Source: Gaiellasilicea sp963731615 (GTDB lineage: Bacteria; Actinomycetota; Thermoleophilia; Gaiellales; Gaiellaceae). Taken from it: a stretch of 64,000 nucleotides of DNA. The notes beneath the pieces are model-generated. The model made no database searches and was not told where the DNA came from. It saw nothing but the letters and a program-made list of their open reading frames with translations. The position numbers and the translations under genes were made by a program. This document shows positions 34,405 through 43,626 of the stretch, piece after piece (position 1 is the stretch's first letter; each line of letters begins with the position of its first letter). The DNA is taken from contig CAVSWD010000006.1 in assembly GCA_963731615.1 (NCBI GenBank), forward strand, positions 62,001-126,000, given 5' to 3'.

Positions 34405-34445
34405 ACGATCGCGAACCTGGGTTCGAACCCCCAAATCCCTCCTCT
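34405..34445 (+). other. tRNA 3'-half-like sequence
   Basis: CTGGGTTCGAACCCCC followed by AAATCCCTCC looks like a T-arm plus an acceptor 3' strand, and an intrinsic terminator follows at 34457-34491. No matching 5' acceptor, D-arm or anticodon arm was found upstream, and the T-stem pairs imperfectly. A remnant, an attachment-site fragment, or a selC gene garbled by sequence error are all possible. Confidence 0.25.
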
Positions 34446-34456
34446 CCCCTGAGTGT

Positions 34457-34491
34457 GCGACAGCGGCTCCCCGGCCGCTGTCGCGTATTTT
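34457..34491 (+). terminator. Intrinsic terminator upstream of selD
   Basis: Perfect 11-bp stem GCGACAGCGGC (34457-34467) / GCCGCTGTCGC (34474-34484), 6-nt loop, then GTATTTT. The only classical stem-plus-T terminator on the plus strand in the window. It ends whatever transcript enters from the left, seven bases before the selD GTG, so selD may have its own promoter or be attenuated. Confidence 0.7.
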
Positions 34492-34497
34492 GGAAGC

Positions 34498-35529
34498 GTG
34501 TCTGTCCCTTTGACGTCGCTGGCCACGAGCGGTGGCTGTGCGGCCAAGTATTCGGCGGCTCGGCTCGAGGAATTGCTGCGCGGGCTCGTCCCGGCCGAGG
34601 CCGAGAATCTGCTCGTCGGGCTCTCGCCCGCCGACGACGCGGTCGTCTACAAGCTCGACGACGAGCGTGCGCTCGTCTTCACGCTCGACTTCTTTCCGCC
34701 GCTCGTCGACGACCCCGCTCTGTACGGCCGGATCGCCGCGACGAACGCGCTCAACGACGTGTTCGCGATGGGCGGGTCGCCGCTGCTGGCGCTGTCGATC
34801 GCGGCGTTCCCCGAGAGCCTTCCGAACGAGACGCTCGCCGCGATCTTCGCCGCCGCCGGCGAGCAGGTGCGCGCGGCGGGTGCCATCCTCGCCGGCGGCC
34901 ACACTCTGCGCGACGACGAGCCGAAGTACGGGCTCGCAGTCGTCGGCACGGTGCATCCGGACGGGTTCTGGCGCAAGAACGGCGCCCGGCCCGGCGACGC
35001 GCTCTTCCTGACCAAGCCGCTCGGGACTGGGATGCTCCTGCACGCGGCCCGCGAGGGGCGCCGGCACGAAGAGGGGCTTGCTGCCGCGTCCAGGTCGATG
35101 ACGGCGCTGAACCAGGCGGCCGCCGACGTCCTGCGCCCCTTTTCTCCGCACGCGGTCACCGACGTGACGGGCTTCGGGCTGCTCGGCCACGCGCACGAGA
35201 TGGCCGAGCGCAGCGGCGTTCGGATCGAGCTCGAGGCAGGCTCGCTGCCGCTCCTTCCGGGCGCGCGCGAGCAGGCCGAGGCCGGCGTGCGCACGGGCGG
35301 CGACAGCCGCAACCGGGACTTCGCCGCCCCCCATGTCGACTCGGCGGAGGTCCCGGAGGATCTGCTCGCGCTCGCCTACGACCCGCAGACCTCGGGCGGG
35401 CTCCTGATCGCGCTGCCGGCGGACAAGGCTGCCGTGCTCGCAGCGACCTTCGCCGAGCACGAGCTGTTCCTCGCGCGCATCGGCCGGGTTGTCGCGGGGG
35501 CCGGCGTGAAGCTCGGTTCGCCGGCGTGA
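34498..35529 (+). CDS. selD: Selenide, water dikinase (selenophosphate synthase)
   Basis: 343 residues from GTG 34498. Makes selenophosphate from selenide and ATP, the selenium donor for selenocysteine and 2-selenouridine. Motifs: glycine-rich TSGGCAAKY with the catalytic Cys and Lys near residues 14-17 (Cys, not Sec), ATNALNDVFAMGG, AGGHT, DVTGFGLLGH and YDPQTSGGLL. Full length for the family. Its presence supports reading the UGA at 44301 as selenocysteine. The stop overlaps the ctaA start (GTGA). selA, selB and a clear selC are not in the window. Confidence 0.93.
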   Translation: MSVPLTSLATSGGCAAKYSAARLEELLRGLVPAEAENLLVGLSPADDAVVYKLDDERALVFTLDFFPPLVDDPALYGRIAATNALNDVFAMGGSPLLALSIAAFPESLPNETLAAIFAAAGEQVRAAGAILAGGHTLRDDEPKYGLAVVGTVHPDGFWRKNGARPGDALFLTKPLGTGMLLHAAREGRRHEEGLAAASRSMTALNQAAADVLRPFSPHAVTDVTGFGLLGHAHEMAERSGVRIELEAGSLPLLPGAREQAEAGVRTGGDSRNRDFAAPHVDSAEVPEDLLALAYDPQTSGGLLIALPADKAAVLAATFAEHELFLARIGRVVAGAGVKLGSPA

Positions 35530-36407
35530 CTCCGGCGCGGTACGCGCAGCTCGCGTTCGCCTCTGCGCTGTCGCTCTATCTGATCGTGCTCACCGGTGCG
35601 GCGGTGCGGCTGACGGGATCGGGGCTCGCGTGCGAGTCCTGGCCGGGCTGTCAGGAGGGCGCGTTCTTCCCCGCGCTGGGCGAGCATTCGACGATCGAGT
35701 TCGGGAACCGGCTGATGGCGCTGTTTCCGATCGGTCTCTCGCTCGCCGCCTGGGTGTTCGCCTATCGGACGCCCGGTCTCGGCCGCTGGGTGCGATGGGT
35801 CGCTGGGTTCACCTTTCTGGGCACGATCGCGCAGGCTCCGCTCGGGCTGCTGACGATCCGGCTCGACCTGCATCCGCTGATGGTGGCGACGCACTTTCTC
35901 CTCGCGCTCGTCGTCCTCGCCACTGCGACGGTCGTTTCGGTCGAGGCGTGGGGGAACGCGCGTGGGCGCATCGAGTCGCCCGCGCCACGCTGGCTGCAAC
36001 TCGTCGGGCTCGTCCTCGCCGGCGCCTGCGGCGTCCTCGTCGTCACCGGGACGCTTTCGACCGCAGCCGGCCCGCATCCGGGCGACAGCGCCGATATCCA
36101 GCGCTTCTGGAATCTGCTCGACGCCGTCTACATCCACGTCCGCGCGACGGCCGCATTCGGGATCTCGTTCGTGCTCCTGCTCGTCTGGCTCGCCCGCAAC
36201 CGCGTGCGGGCCGGCTTGCTGGCGCCGGGTGCGGTCGTGCTGCTCGTACTCCTGCTGATCCAGATGGCAGTCGGCGAGCTCCAGTGGCGGAACGAGCTGC
36301 CGTGGTGGCTCGTGCTGATCCACGTCGCCCTGGCGGCTGCGGTCTGGGCCTGGACTGTGGCGCTCGTGACTGCGCTTTGGCGCACCCCGCGTAAACTTCC
36401 GGGATGA
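35526..36407 (+). CDS. ctaA: CtaA/Cox15-family heme A synthase-like membrane protein
   Basis: 293 residues, about eight TM helices. Heme-binding histidines are in EHSTIEFGNRLMALF (TM2), HPLMVATHFLLAL, YIHVRATAAFG and LIHVALAAAVW, as in CtaA. TGSGLACESWPGC near residue 35 carries the conserved extracytoplasmic cysteine pair. Makes heme A for aa3-type oxidases; no oxidase genes are in the window. GTG start overlapping selD. Confidence 0.87.
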   Translation: MTPARYAQLAFASALSLYLIVLTGAAVRLTGSGLACESWPGCQEGAFFPALGEHSTIEFGNRLMALFPIGLSLAAWVFAYRTPGLGRWVRWVAGFTFLGTIAQAPLGLLTIRLDLHPLMVATHFLLALVVLATATVVSVEAWGNARGRIESPAPRWLQLVGLVLAGACGVLVVTGTLSTAAGPHPGDSADIQRFWNLLDAVYIHVRATAAFGISFVLLLVWLARNRVRAGLLAPGAVVLLVLLLIQMAVGELQWRNELPWWLVLIHVALAAAVWAWTVALVTALWRTPRKLPG

Positions 36408-36433
36408 GTGTCGCGCGCCTTCGGCACGCTCCC

Positions 36434-36542
36434 TGGGGGAACCGTTTCCCCCACGTGCCCCCTTCTTCCTAACTTGTGGGGGAACCTCCCGGTTCCCCCA
36501 CGCCCCCCCCCTCGCTCATGGGCCAATGAGCGGCCCATGAGC
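36434..36542. repeat. Cluster of three perfect hairpins before the PAC2 gene
   Basis: (1) TGGGGGAA/TTCCCCCA at 36434-36453; (2) GTGGGGGAACC/GGTTCCCCCAC at 36476-36501, loop TCCC; (3) GCTCATGGGCC/GGCCCATGAGC at 36514-36542, loop AATGAGC. Hairpins 1 and 2 share TGGGGGAACC. The third contains the ATG of the next gene in its right arm. No T-tracts. Confidence 0.6.
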
Positions 36543-37428
36543 GAGCTGCGGATGGTCGGCAGGCCGGAGCTCGAGCGTCCGGTCTTGATCGCCGCCTTCC
36601 GGGGCTGGAACGACGGCGGCCAGGGCGCGACGCTCGCGGCCGGCTACCTCGGCCCGCGTCTGGGACGCGGAACGCTTCGCCGACATCGATCCCGAGGGCT
36701 TCATCGACTTCCAGTCGAACCGCCCGCACGTCTCGCTCGATGAGGGAATGACCCGCCGGATCGAGTGGCCGGAGAACGCCTTCTACCACGCGCGAATCCC
36801 GGATTCGGGCCGCGACGTGATCCTGCTGCTCGGCGTCGAGCCGAGCCTGCGCTGGCTGACGTTCTCGAAGCTCGTGATCGGCCTCGCTCGCGACCTCGAC
36901 GTCGAGCTCGTGGTCACTCTCGGTTCGCTCCTCGCCGACGTGCCGCACACACGCGCGGCGCCGGTGACCGGCGCGGCAAGCGACCCGGCCCTCGTCGAGA
37001 GCCTCGGGCTCCAGCACTCGCGGTACGAGGGGCCGACCGGCATCGTCGGGGTCCTCCAGGACACGTGCCGGAGCGAAGGCCTGGCAGCCGCGAGCCTCTG
37101 GGCCGCGGTGCCGCATTACGTCTCGCTGGCGCCGAGCCCGCGTGCCGCCCGGGCGCTGTGCGACCGCCTCGGTCAGCTGCTCGGCGTCGCGATCGACACG
37201 CGCGAGCTCGCCGAGGCGGAGGAGTCCTACGCCGAGCAGGTGACGGCGGCCATCTCCGGCGACGACGAGACGGTCGACTACGTCGCCGACCTCGAGCGCC
37301 GGACCGACGAGCTCGACCTGGAGGAGCATGAAGACCTGCCGTCGGGTGACACGCTCGCCGCCGAGCTGACGCAGTACCTCCGCGAGCAGGACGCGGAGAA
37401 CGGCGAGGACTCTCCGCGCGAGCAGTAG
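36537..37428 (+). CDS. PAC2-family protein (one frameshift)
   Basis: About 296 residues. Proteasome-assembly-chaperone-2 fold (ATP-grasp-associated PAC2 superfamily): ERPVLIAAFRGWNDGGQGAT at the start, then FIDFQSNRPHV, VILLLGVEPSLRW and LGSLLADVPHTRAAPVTG. In actinobacteria these proteins sit near proteasome or unrelated genes; the function is not settled. One extra G at 36651-36652 splits the frame between AAGYL and ARVWDAERFADIDPEG. The ATG lies within a hairpin. Confidence 0.83.
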
Positions 37429-37434
37429 CGCGCG

Positions 37435-38424
37435 TTAGCTCTCGCTCGAGCCGGCCCAGAGATTGATGTCCGCCTCCGTGGCGTAACGATCGATCTCGTC
37501 CCGCTCGTCGGATGTGAACTCGAGGTTGTCCAGCGCGGCAACGTTCGCCTCCAGCTGAGCGACGCTGCTCGCGCCGACGAGCGCAGAGGTGACGCGCTCG
37601 TCGCGCAGGGTCCAGGCGACTGCCAGCTGCGCGAGCGTCTGGCCGCGGCGCTGCGCGATCTCGTTCAGCGCCCGCACCTTCGCCAGCGTCTGATCGGTCA
37701 GCTGATCGGGCGAGAGCGACAGCTGGCGGCTCGCGCGCGACCCTTCCGGGATGCCGTCGAGGTACTTGTCTGTGAGCAGGCCCTGCGCCAGCGGCGAGAA
37801 GGCGATACAGCCGATGCCCTCGTCCCCGAGCGCATCGAGCAGCTCGGGCTCGATCCAGCGGTTCAGCATCGAGTACGACGGCTGATGGATCACGAGCGGC
37901 GTGCCGAGGCCCCGCATGATCGCCGCCGCCTCGCGCGTCTTCTCGGCCGAGTAGGAAGAGATGCCGGCGTAGAGGGCCTTGCCCTGGCGCACGGCCGTGT
38001 CGAGGGCGCCCATCGTCTCCTCGAGCGGCGTCTCGGGATCGAAACGGTGCGAGTAGAAGAGGTCGACGTACTCGAGCCCCATCCGCTCGAGCGACTGGTC
38101 GAGGCTCGCGAGCAGGTACTTGCGCGACCCCCACTCGCCGTAGGGGCCGGGCCACATGTCGTAACCCGCCTTCGTCGAGATCACGAGCTCGTCGCGGTAG
38201 GGGCGAAAGTCCTCGGCGAAGAGACGGCCGAAGTTGGCCTCCGCCGACCCGTACGGCGGCCCGTAGTTGTTCGCGAGGTCGAAGTGCAGGACACCGAGGT
38301 CGAACGCGCGGCGGAGGATCGCGCGGCTCGTCTCCAGCGGCCGGTCGTCGCCGAAGTTGTTCCAGAGGCCGAGCGAGATCGCCGGCAGCTGCAGGCCGCT
38401 CCTGCCGCTCCGCCGGTACTGCAT
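37435..38424 (-). CDS. Aldo/keto reductase, YghZ/GPR-like
   Basis: 329 residues. The catalytic tetrad is visible: Asp and Tyr in LHFDLANNYGPPYG, Lys in VISTKAGYDMW, His in LFYSHRFDPETP. The N-terminus MQYRRSGRSGLQLPAISLGL and the GPYGEWGSRKYLLAS loop match L-glyceraldehyde-3-phosphate reductases, which detoxify short aldehydes with NADPH. Monocistronic by spacing; convergent with PAC2 (6-bp gap). Confidence 0.87.
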   Translation of the reverse strand: MQYRRSGRSGLQLPAISLGLWNNFGDDRPLETSRAILRRAFDLGVLHFDLANNYGPPYGSAEANFGRLFAEDFRPYRDELVISTKAGYDMWPGPYGEWGSRKYLLASLDQSLERMGLEYVDLFYSHRFDPETPLEETMGALDTAVRQGKALYAGISSYSAEKTREAAAIMRGLGTPLVIHQPSYSMLNRWIEPELLDALGDEGIGCIAFSPLAQGLLTDKYLDGIPEGSRASRQLSLSPDQLTDQTLAKVRALNEIAQRRGQTLAQLAVAWTLRDERVTSALVGASSVAQLEANVAALDNLEFTSDERDEIDRYATEADINLWAGSSES

Positions 38425-38466
38425 CGGTCGTAGCGGTCGCCGGCGGCGGCGTACATGGAGCCGACC

Positions 38467-40098
38467 CTAACCGAAGGTGAATGCGTAGGCGGCGACCCCG
38501 GGGTCGAAGCGCAGCTCGAGCAGGTGGTCGCCGCTCGCCGGTCGCTCGACGAGCGTGTAGAGGCGATCGCCCCCGACGCGCACGGTGCGCTCCGGCTTCC
38601 CGTCGACGCGCACGCGAACCACGCCTTGGCCGGTGAGGACGAGGAAGACGTTGCGAGCCCGGTACTGCAGCCGCAGCCGCGCGTTCGGGCCGGCGACGGC
38701 GCGCTCGGGCTCGACGCGCCAGCGGCCGGCGAACGCGAGCTCGTTTGCCTCGAGGCTCGGCGGGAACGCGTAGGCGCGCTCGGCGTCCTTGAGCACGGGA
38801 ACGCCGTAGTAACGGGCGAGCCGCTCGTAGCCCAGATAGCTCTCGGGCGTGACGAGCTGGCGCGACGGCTCTTCGTCGAGGCCCGACGCGGCGGGGACGG
38901 CATCGCCTCCTTCTGCGAGCAGCGTCCGGATCGCCTCCTCGGCCTCCGGGTAGTCGCCTTCCCCGAAGTGGTACCAGCGCACGTGGCCCTGCCGGTCGAT
39001 CAGATACTTCGCGGGCCAGTACTGGTTGTGCCAGGCCTGCCAGGTTCCGTAGTCGTTGTCGAGCGCCACCGGATAGCGCAGCTTCAGGCGAGCAACGTTC
39101 TCGCGCACGTTCGACACCTCACGCTCGAACGCGAACTCGGGCGTATGGACGCCGACGATCGTCAACCCGGCTCGGCGGTAGCGGTCGTCCCATTCCCGGA
39201 TGTAGGGCAGCGTGCGCAGGCAGTTGATGCAGGAGTAGGTCCAGAAGTCGATCAGGACAACGCGGCCGCGCAGCTCCTCGAGCGTCTGCGGCTTCGAGTT
39301 GAGCCACGACGAGATCCCCTGGAACTCGGGCGCCGGGCCGTAGTCCTGGAGGACGCCCTCGCCGCCACCCACCGCTTGCGGCTCGCGCGCGCCCGTCAGC
39401 TCCTTCAGCTCTCGTTGCGCCGCGCTCGAGCGCTCGAACCGCTCCTGCAGCGATTCGGTGTAGCCGGGAACCGCGGTCTGCAGCTCTTGATCGAGACCGA
39501 ACGCGATCGCGAGCGCGGCCGCGCCTACGAGGACGCCCGAGACGCGCCGGACAGCGACGGCGTGCGCGCGGAGCGCCCTGGCGGCGCGTTGCCCTGCGAA
39601 CGCGATCGCCAGCATCGGCAACGCCGCGCCGGCGGCGTACGACAGTGTCAGCAGGATGCCGTCGAGGCGAACGTCGCGGTTGGCCGCGATCACGGTCACC
39701 GCTGCGAGCACCGGGCCGGCGCAGGGGACGAAGACGAGACCGAGGCTGGCGCCGAGGAAGAAGCCGCCGCCGAGGTCGCCGGAGCCTCTCCTCGTCAGCG
39801 CCTGCAGCGGGCGGGCGAGCAGCTCTCCGACCTTGGGGACGAGCAGCGAGAGGGCGACGAGCAGGAGCAGGGCGATTGCGAGGTTGCGCAGGACGTCCTG
39901 CGGCAGGCCGAGCACGTCGAGCAGCCACGCGGCGAAGAGGGTGAAGACGGTGAAGCTGATCACGATGCCGGCGACGATCGCGAGCGGCCGCCGGCCGGTC
40001 GCTCCCCCCGCGAGCACGATCGGCAGGACCGGCAGGACACACGGCGAGAGCGCCGTGACGATTCCCGCGATGAAGCCGATCGCGAGCAGGAGCAGCAC
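38467..40098 (-). CDS. dipZ: DipZ-like CcdA-thioredoxin fusion
   Basis: 543 residues. N-terminal CcdA electron carrier (six TM helices) with redox Cys in TALSPCVLPVLP and GLVFVPCAGPVL; periplasmic TlpA-type thioredoxin with WTYSCINCLRTLP; C-terminal DipZ domain (after about residue 410) with a beta-rich, carbohydrate-binding-like fold. Passes electrons from cytosol to extracytoplasmic thiols, e.g. for cytochrome c maturation. Complete length for mycobacterial-type DipZ. Confidence 0.9.
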   Translation of the reverse strand: MLLLLAIGFIAGIVTALSPCVLPVLPIVLAGGATGRRPLAIVAGIVISFTVFTLFAAWLLDVLGLPQDVLRNLAIALLLLVALSLLVPKVGELLARPLQALTRRGSGDLGGGFFLGASLGLVFVPCAGPVLAAVTVIAANRDVRLDGILLTLSYAAGAALPMLAIAFAGQRAARALRAHAVAVRRVSGVLVGAAALAIAFGLDQELQTAVPGYTESLQERFERSSAAQRELKELTGAREPQAVGGGEGVLQDYGPAPEFQGISSWLNSKPQTLEELRGRVVLIDFWTYSCINCLRTLPYIREWDDRYRRAGLTIVGVHTPEFAFEREVSNVRENVARLKLRYPVALDNDYGTWQAWHNQYWPAKYLIDRQGHVRWYHFGEGDYPEAEEAIRTLLAEGGDAVPAASGLDEEPSRQLVTPESYLGYERLARYYGVPVLKDAERAYAFPPSLEANELAFAGRWRVEPERAVAGPNARLRLQYRARNVFLVLTGQGVVRVRVDGKPERTVRVGGDRLYTLVERPASGDHLLELRFDPGVAAYAFTFG

Positions 40099-40122
40099 GG
40101 CGTGAAGGTAGCTGGAGCGGTC

Positions 40123-42675
40123 TTACGAGGGTGTTACGGAGTCCGGCGGCTGCGTCGGACCGCCTTCGCTCGACGCCGGTGCCGACGCGGGCTTCCGCCT
40201 GCGCCGCCGGCGTTTCGGCTTCGCCGCGCCGCCCTCAGCCGGCGCACCGCCGTTCGCCGTCGGGCCGCCGCCCTGAGGCGCCGCGTTCTCACCGCTCCGC
40301 TTCCTCCGCTTGCGCCGGCGTGACTTGCGCGAGGGGGCCTTCGGTGTCGGCAGGTTGTCGGCGAGCGCATTCGCGATCTCCGGCGTCTCGCCGATCTCCT
40401 CCCGAGCGCGGTCGAGCGCGTTGTTGGCGCGAGGCGTGTATCCCTCCGAGGAGGCGAGGAGCGCGGCCCCCACATCGAGCGGCAGTGCCTTCGCGACCTG
40501 GATCAGCTTCTGGACGTTCTCCTCGTGCCGGTGTCCGCGGGAGTTCGCGACCGCACCGAGCAGCCGCTTCGCCTCGGGGAACTCGGCGCTCGCGCGGCGG
40601 TCTTGGGTCTTCCGCGTCACCTTCGCCAACTTCCACGTCCAGCGCTGGAGAATCTGGTCGGGCGCGTTCGCCTTGCCCTCGCCGATCGCGCGCAGCAGGA
40701 TCCGGACGCCCGCAGCGCGGTCCTTCTCCCACGGGGGCGCCTGGCTGATCAGCGTCACGAGATCGTCGAAGTCGGCGCGCTCGACCTGCATCGACACGCG
40801 GTCCTGCAGGGCGGTCATCCGCAGCCGCCGGTTCGGATTCTCCGCGGCGCAGACCGAGAGGAAGCTCTCGAGCGCGGGCTTCGACGCGCGTGCCTCGGCG
40901 AACTTCTTCGCGAACTCGGCTCGCTGGTCGAACCGGAGCTGCCGGCCGGCGATCGTCGCCCAGTAGCGCTGCTCGTCCTCGTCCAGGAACTTCGGGTCGA
41001 TCCGCTGCCACTCGCGCTGGATCACGGCGAGCCGGCGCGCGACGTCGGCCGTGACCGGGACGAGCCACGGCGCCGGCGAGAGCCTGCGGCGGGCGCGGCG
41101 CTGGACGCGGCGACGCGGGGCCGGCGTGACGCGCGCGCCCTCGCGGTAGAAGTCGGCTTCGAGCAGCGAGTGGAGCGAGACGACCCGGTCGTTGTGCGTG
41201 GCCGACTTCGGCGTGAAGTCGACGACGATCCCGGCCTCCTTGCGCGGATGCGTCCGCATGATCCGGCCGATCCGCTGCTGGTAGACGCGCTTCGAGGCGG
41301 TCGGCGCCAGGTGCATGCAGACGGTCGCGCGCGGAGAGTTCCAGCCCTCCGCCAGCAGCATTGCGTTGATCAGGACGTTGATCTCGCCGCGCTCGTACGA
41401 GGCGAGCGTCTCCGCGAGGCGCACCGGCGGCGTTCGTCCCGAGACCGCCTCGGCCTTGAGGCCGGCAGCGCGGAACTCCTGGGCGAGGTTGTAGGCGTGA
41501 TCGACCCCGGCCGCGTAGACGATTCCCGGAGTCGTGTCGAAGCGCTCGCGGTAGAGGCTCGCGGCCGCCTGGTTCAGAGCCTGGTGATCGAGCGCCGCGG
41601 CGAGGGCGCGCTCCTCGAAGTCGCCGCCGACGATCGGCACCGAGTTGATCGCGGCCGCGGGCGGCACGCGCAGGCAGCGCAGCGGCGCGATCAGGCCGCG
41701 GCGAGCGGCGTCGGCGAGCGGGAGGTCGTCGACCGAGGCGGGGAAGACGTCGGAGACCTGCTTCGCGATCAGCTGCTCGGTCGCGGTCATGCCGATGTAG
41801 ATCGGTTCCGGGAAGCTGCGGATCGCGGCGCTCGTCTTCTCGCCGAGGGCCGTGTGCGCCTCGTCGCAGATCACGAGCTGGTAGGCCTCGCGCGAGAGCG
41901 AGTCGGCGTGCCGTGCGAACCAGGCATAGGTCTGGATCGTGATCGGGTCGCCGCGCAGCGGCTCCCCATTCAAGCCAACAGAGTCCGGCTCGATGAAGTC
42001 GGTGAACCTGTCGCCGTAGCCCTCGGTCGTCAGGTCGCGCTGGAACTGTGAGACCAGCAGGCGGCGGTGCGTGAGGATCAGGATCCCGAGCGTCTTCGCC
42101 GCCTCGACGAAGCCGGCCGCCGCGATCGTCTTCCCGGACGCGGTCGGGTGGCGGAAGCGGTAGCGACGGACCGCGCCGGGATCTTCGGCCACGACCTCCT
42201 CCTCCAGCTCCTCGTCAGCCTCGAGCTCGACGAGGTCGTCCTCGTCGTCTGCGTCCTCAAGCTCGAGGTCGGCCTCCACGTGCCCGTTTCCGTTGCCGTT
42301 CTCGTCGTCGGCCTGGCGCTGGTTCGCCGCGATCAGCTCGGTCAGCATGCCGGCGAGCGCGTCGATCTGGTGCTTGCGGAGCTCGGTTCCGGCCGCGGTC
42401 GTGGGCGGCTTCGAGGAGAGGACGCGCTCGAGCCCGAGCAGGAAGCCGAAGCGCACTTTCCAGCGCGGCGAGGGCGTTCTGCGGCCGGCTGCGATCTCCG
42501 CGAGCGCGTCGTCGAGCGCGGCCCGGCGGGCGGTTCCCGCAGCGAGCACCTCTGCGGGCTCCTCGCCGGGATGAAGGAGGGGCTCGCCGGCCCAGTCCTG
42601 CGCTCGGAGCGCGTCGGCCCTCAGGCCGTCTGCCGCGTCCGACGTTTCTGTCGATTGAAGTATCGCTTCTGACAT
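40123..42675 (-). CDS. DEAD/DEAH-box superfamily 2 helicase with basic tail
   Basis: 850 residues. Walker A in FRHPTASGKTIAAAG (about residue 176), DEAH in VICDEAHTALG, motif III TATEQ, and motif VI QQRIGRIMRT. An acidic insert of ~45 residues (Asp/Glu runs) precedes the motor, and the C-terminus is Lys/Arg-rich (RKSRRRKRRKRSG; KPKRRRRRRK) and probably binds nucleic acid. The ~300-residue C-terminal helical domain is not recognised. No restriction or defence neighbour is adjacent, so a general repair/RNA role is as likely as defence. Confidence 0.85.
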   Translation of the reverse strand: MSEAILQSTETSDAADGLRADALRAQDWAGEPLLHPGEEPAEVLAAGTARRAALDDALAEIAAGRRTPSPRWKVRFGFLLGLERVLSSKPPTTAAGTELRKHQIDALAGMLTELIAANQRQADDENGNGNGHVEADLELEDADDEDDLVELEADEELEEEVVAEDPGAVRRYRFRHPTASGKTIAAAGFVEAAKTLGILILTHRRLLVSQFQRDLTTEGYGDRFTDFIEPDSVGLNGEPLRGDPITIQTYAWFARHADSLSREAYQLVICDEAHTALGEKTSAAIRSFPEPIYIGMTATEQLIAKQVSDVFPASVDDLPLADAARRGLIAPLRCLRVPPAAAINSVPIVGGDFEERALAAALDHQALNQAAASLYRERFDTTPGIVYAAGVDHAYNLAQEFRAAGLKAEAVSGRTPPVRLAETLASYERGEINVLINAMLLAEGWNSPRATVCMHLAPTASKRVYQQRIGRIMRTHPRKEAGIVVDFTPKSATHNDRVVSLHSLLEADFYREGARVTPAPRRRVQRRARRRLSPAPWLVPVTADVARRLAVIQREWQRIDPKFLDEDEQRYWATIAGRQLRFDQRAEFAKKFAEARASKPALESFLSVCAAENPNRRLRMTALQDRVSMQVERADFDDLVTLISQAPPWEKDRAAGVRILLRAIGEGKANAPDQILQRWTWKLAKVTRKTQDRRASAEFPEAKRLLGAVANSRGHRHEENVQKLIQVAKALPLDVGAALLASSEGYTPRANNALDRAREEIGETPEIANALADNLPTPKAPSRKSRRRKRRKRSGENAAPQGGGPTANGGAPAEGGAAKPKRRRRRRKPASAPASSEGGPTQPPDSVTPS

Positions 42676-42799
42676 AAGCGCAGCACGGTGTGGATCGCTT
42701 CCGTGTTCGTGCCGCTTTCCTCAGGAGTTGCGCGCCCGTGCCGGTTCCACAGTGGACGAGCGGCGCTCGACAAAGCATATCGGAATGTCGGGGAGTCCG

Positions 42800-43590
42800 T
42801 CAGGATTCGGGCAGCGGTTCGATCCAGTCTGCGCCCCAGATCGTGCGCTTCTGCCGCGCAAGATCGACCTCCGGATCGATCAGGGGCTGGAACGGCCGTC
42901 CGTTCAGCGAGACCAGAACCTCGGCGTGAACCTCGATCCCCGTCTCGCCCTGCGCCTCGAGCTCCCGGGCGAGCAGATGCCCCAGCTGGAGGATCATGTC
43001 GGGCCTCGTGGCCATCTTCGAGTACTGCCACCCCATCAGGTGCGACCGGCTGTCGAGCTCCCAGCGCTCCCCGGTCGACGTCCGCTCGGCGACGAAGCGA
43101 ATGGCCGCTTCCTTGTCGCGCAGCTTCTGATGCCACGAGAACTGGTGTCCCTCCTCCGTCCAGCTGACATTGCCGGGGTAGAGGACGTGGCGCAGCGGCA
43201 CGAGGATCTGGATCGCGGCGTACGCACAAGTAATTCAGTTAGCGGCCTGCTCGAGCAGGAAGATGTAGGTGAAGCCGACGAAGAACAACGCGGTCGAGGC
43301 GCGGTAGGCGAAGCCGATCATGATGAAGAAGGCGAGCAGGCCGAGCCCCGCGAAGTGGACGTGCATCCAGTCGCCCGGCCAGGGCGCTACCCAGCCGAAC
43401 CCGGGGTAGGTGAAGTGGAACGTCGGGTCGACGTAGTAGCGGTCGACCCAGCCATGGTCGAAGTAGCGGTAGACCTCCCACATCGGGATCGCGCCGAAGG
43501 CGATCGTGAAGACGACGATCGAGGCGATGTCGACGGCTCGAACAGCCGCCGTGCCAGCGAGGCAGGGTCGCTGGGTGCTGTCGAGGCGCT
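42800..43590 (-). pseudogene. HTTM/vitamin-K-carboxylase-like gene, internally deleted
   Basis: The N-terminal piece (FEPVDIASIVVFTIAFGAI, YRYFDHGWVDRYYVDP, ending FTYIFLLEQA) and C-terminal piece (YAAIQILVPLRHVLYPGN, WTEEGHQFSWHQKLRDK, SLNGRPFQPLIDPEVDLA) are both clear HTTM-family sequence. The ~190 residues usually between them (several TM helices) are missing at about 43225-43240, where a stop also falls. One base is missing near 43535. Either a true pseudogene or an assembly collapse. No standard start codon in the corrected frame. Confidence 0.65.
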
Positions 43591-43626
43591 CTCTCCGGCA
43601 GCGGTAGATTCTGCCTATTCTCAAGC

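Noticed and set aside
34330..34445. A complete tRNA-Sec gene
   Set aside because: No 5' acceptor complement, D-arm, long variable arm or UCA anticodon loop could be built; kept only as a tRNA-like fragment.
38455..40323. A 622-codon plus-strand open frame
   Set aside because: Fully antisense to DipZ, whose cysteine motifs are unmistakable.
40123..42675. Helicase as part of a restriction or phage-defence system
   Set aside because: No methylase, nuclease or other defence gene adjoins it; the neighbours are DipZ and a broken HTTM gene.
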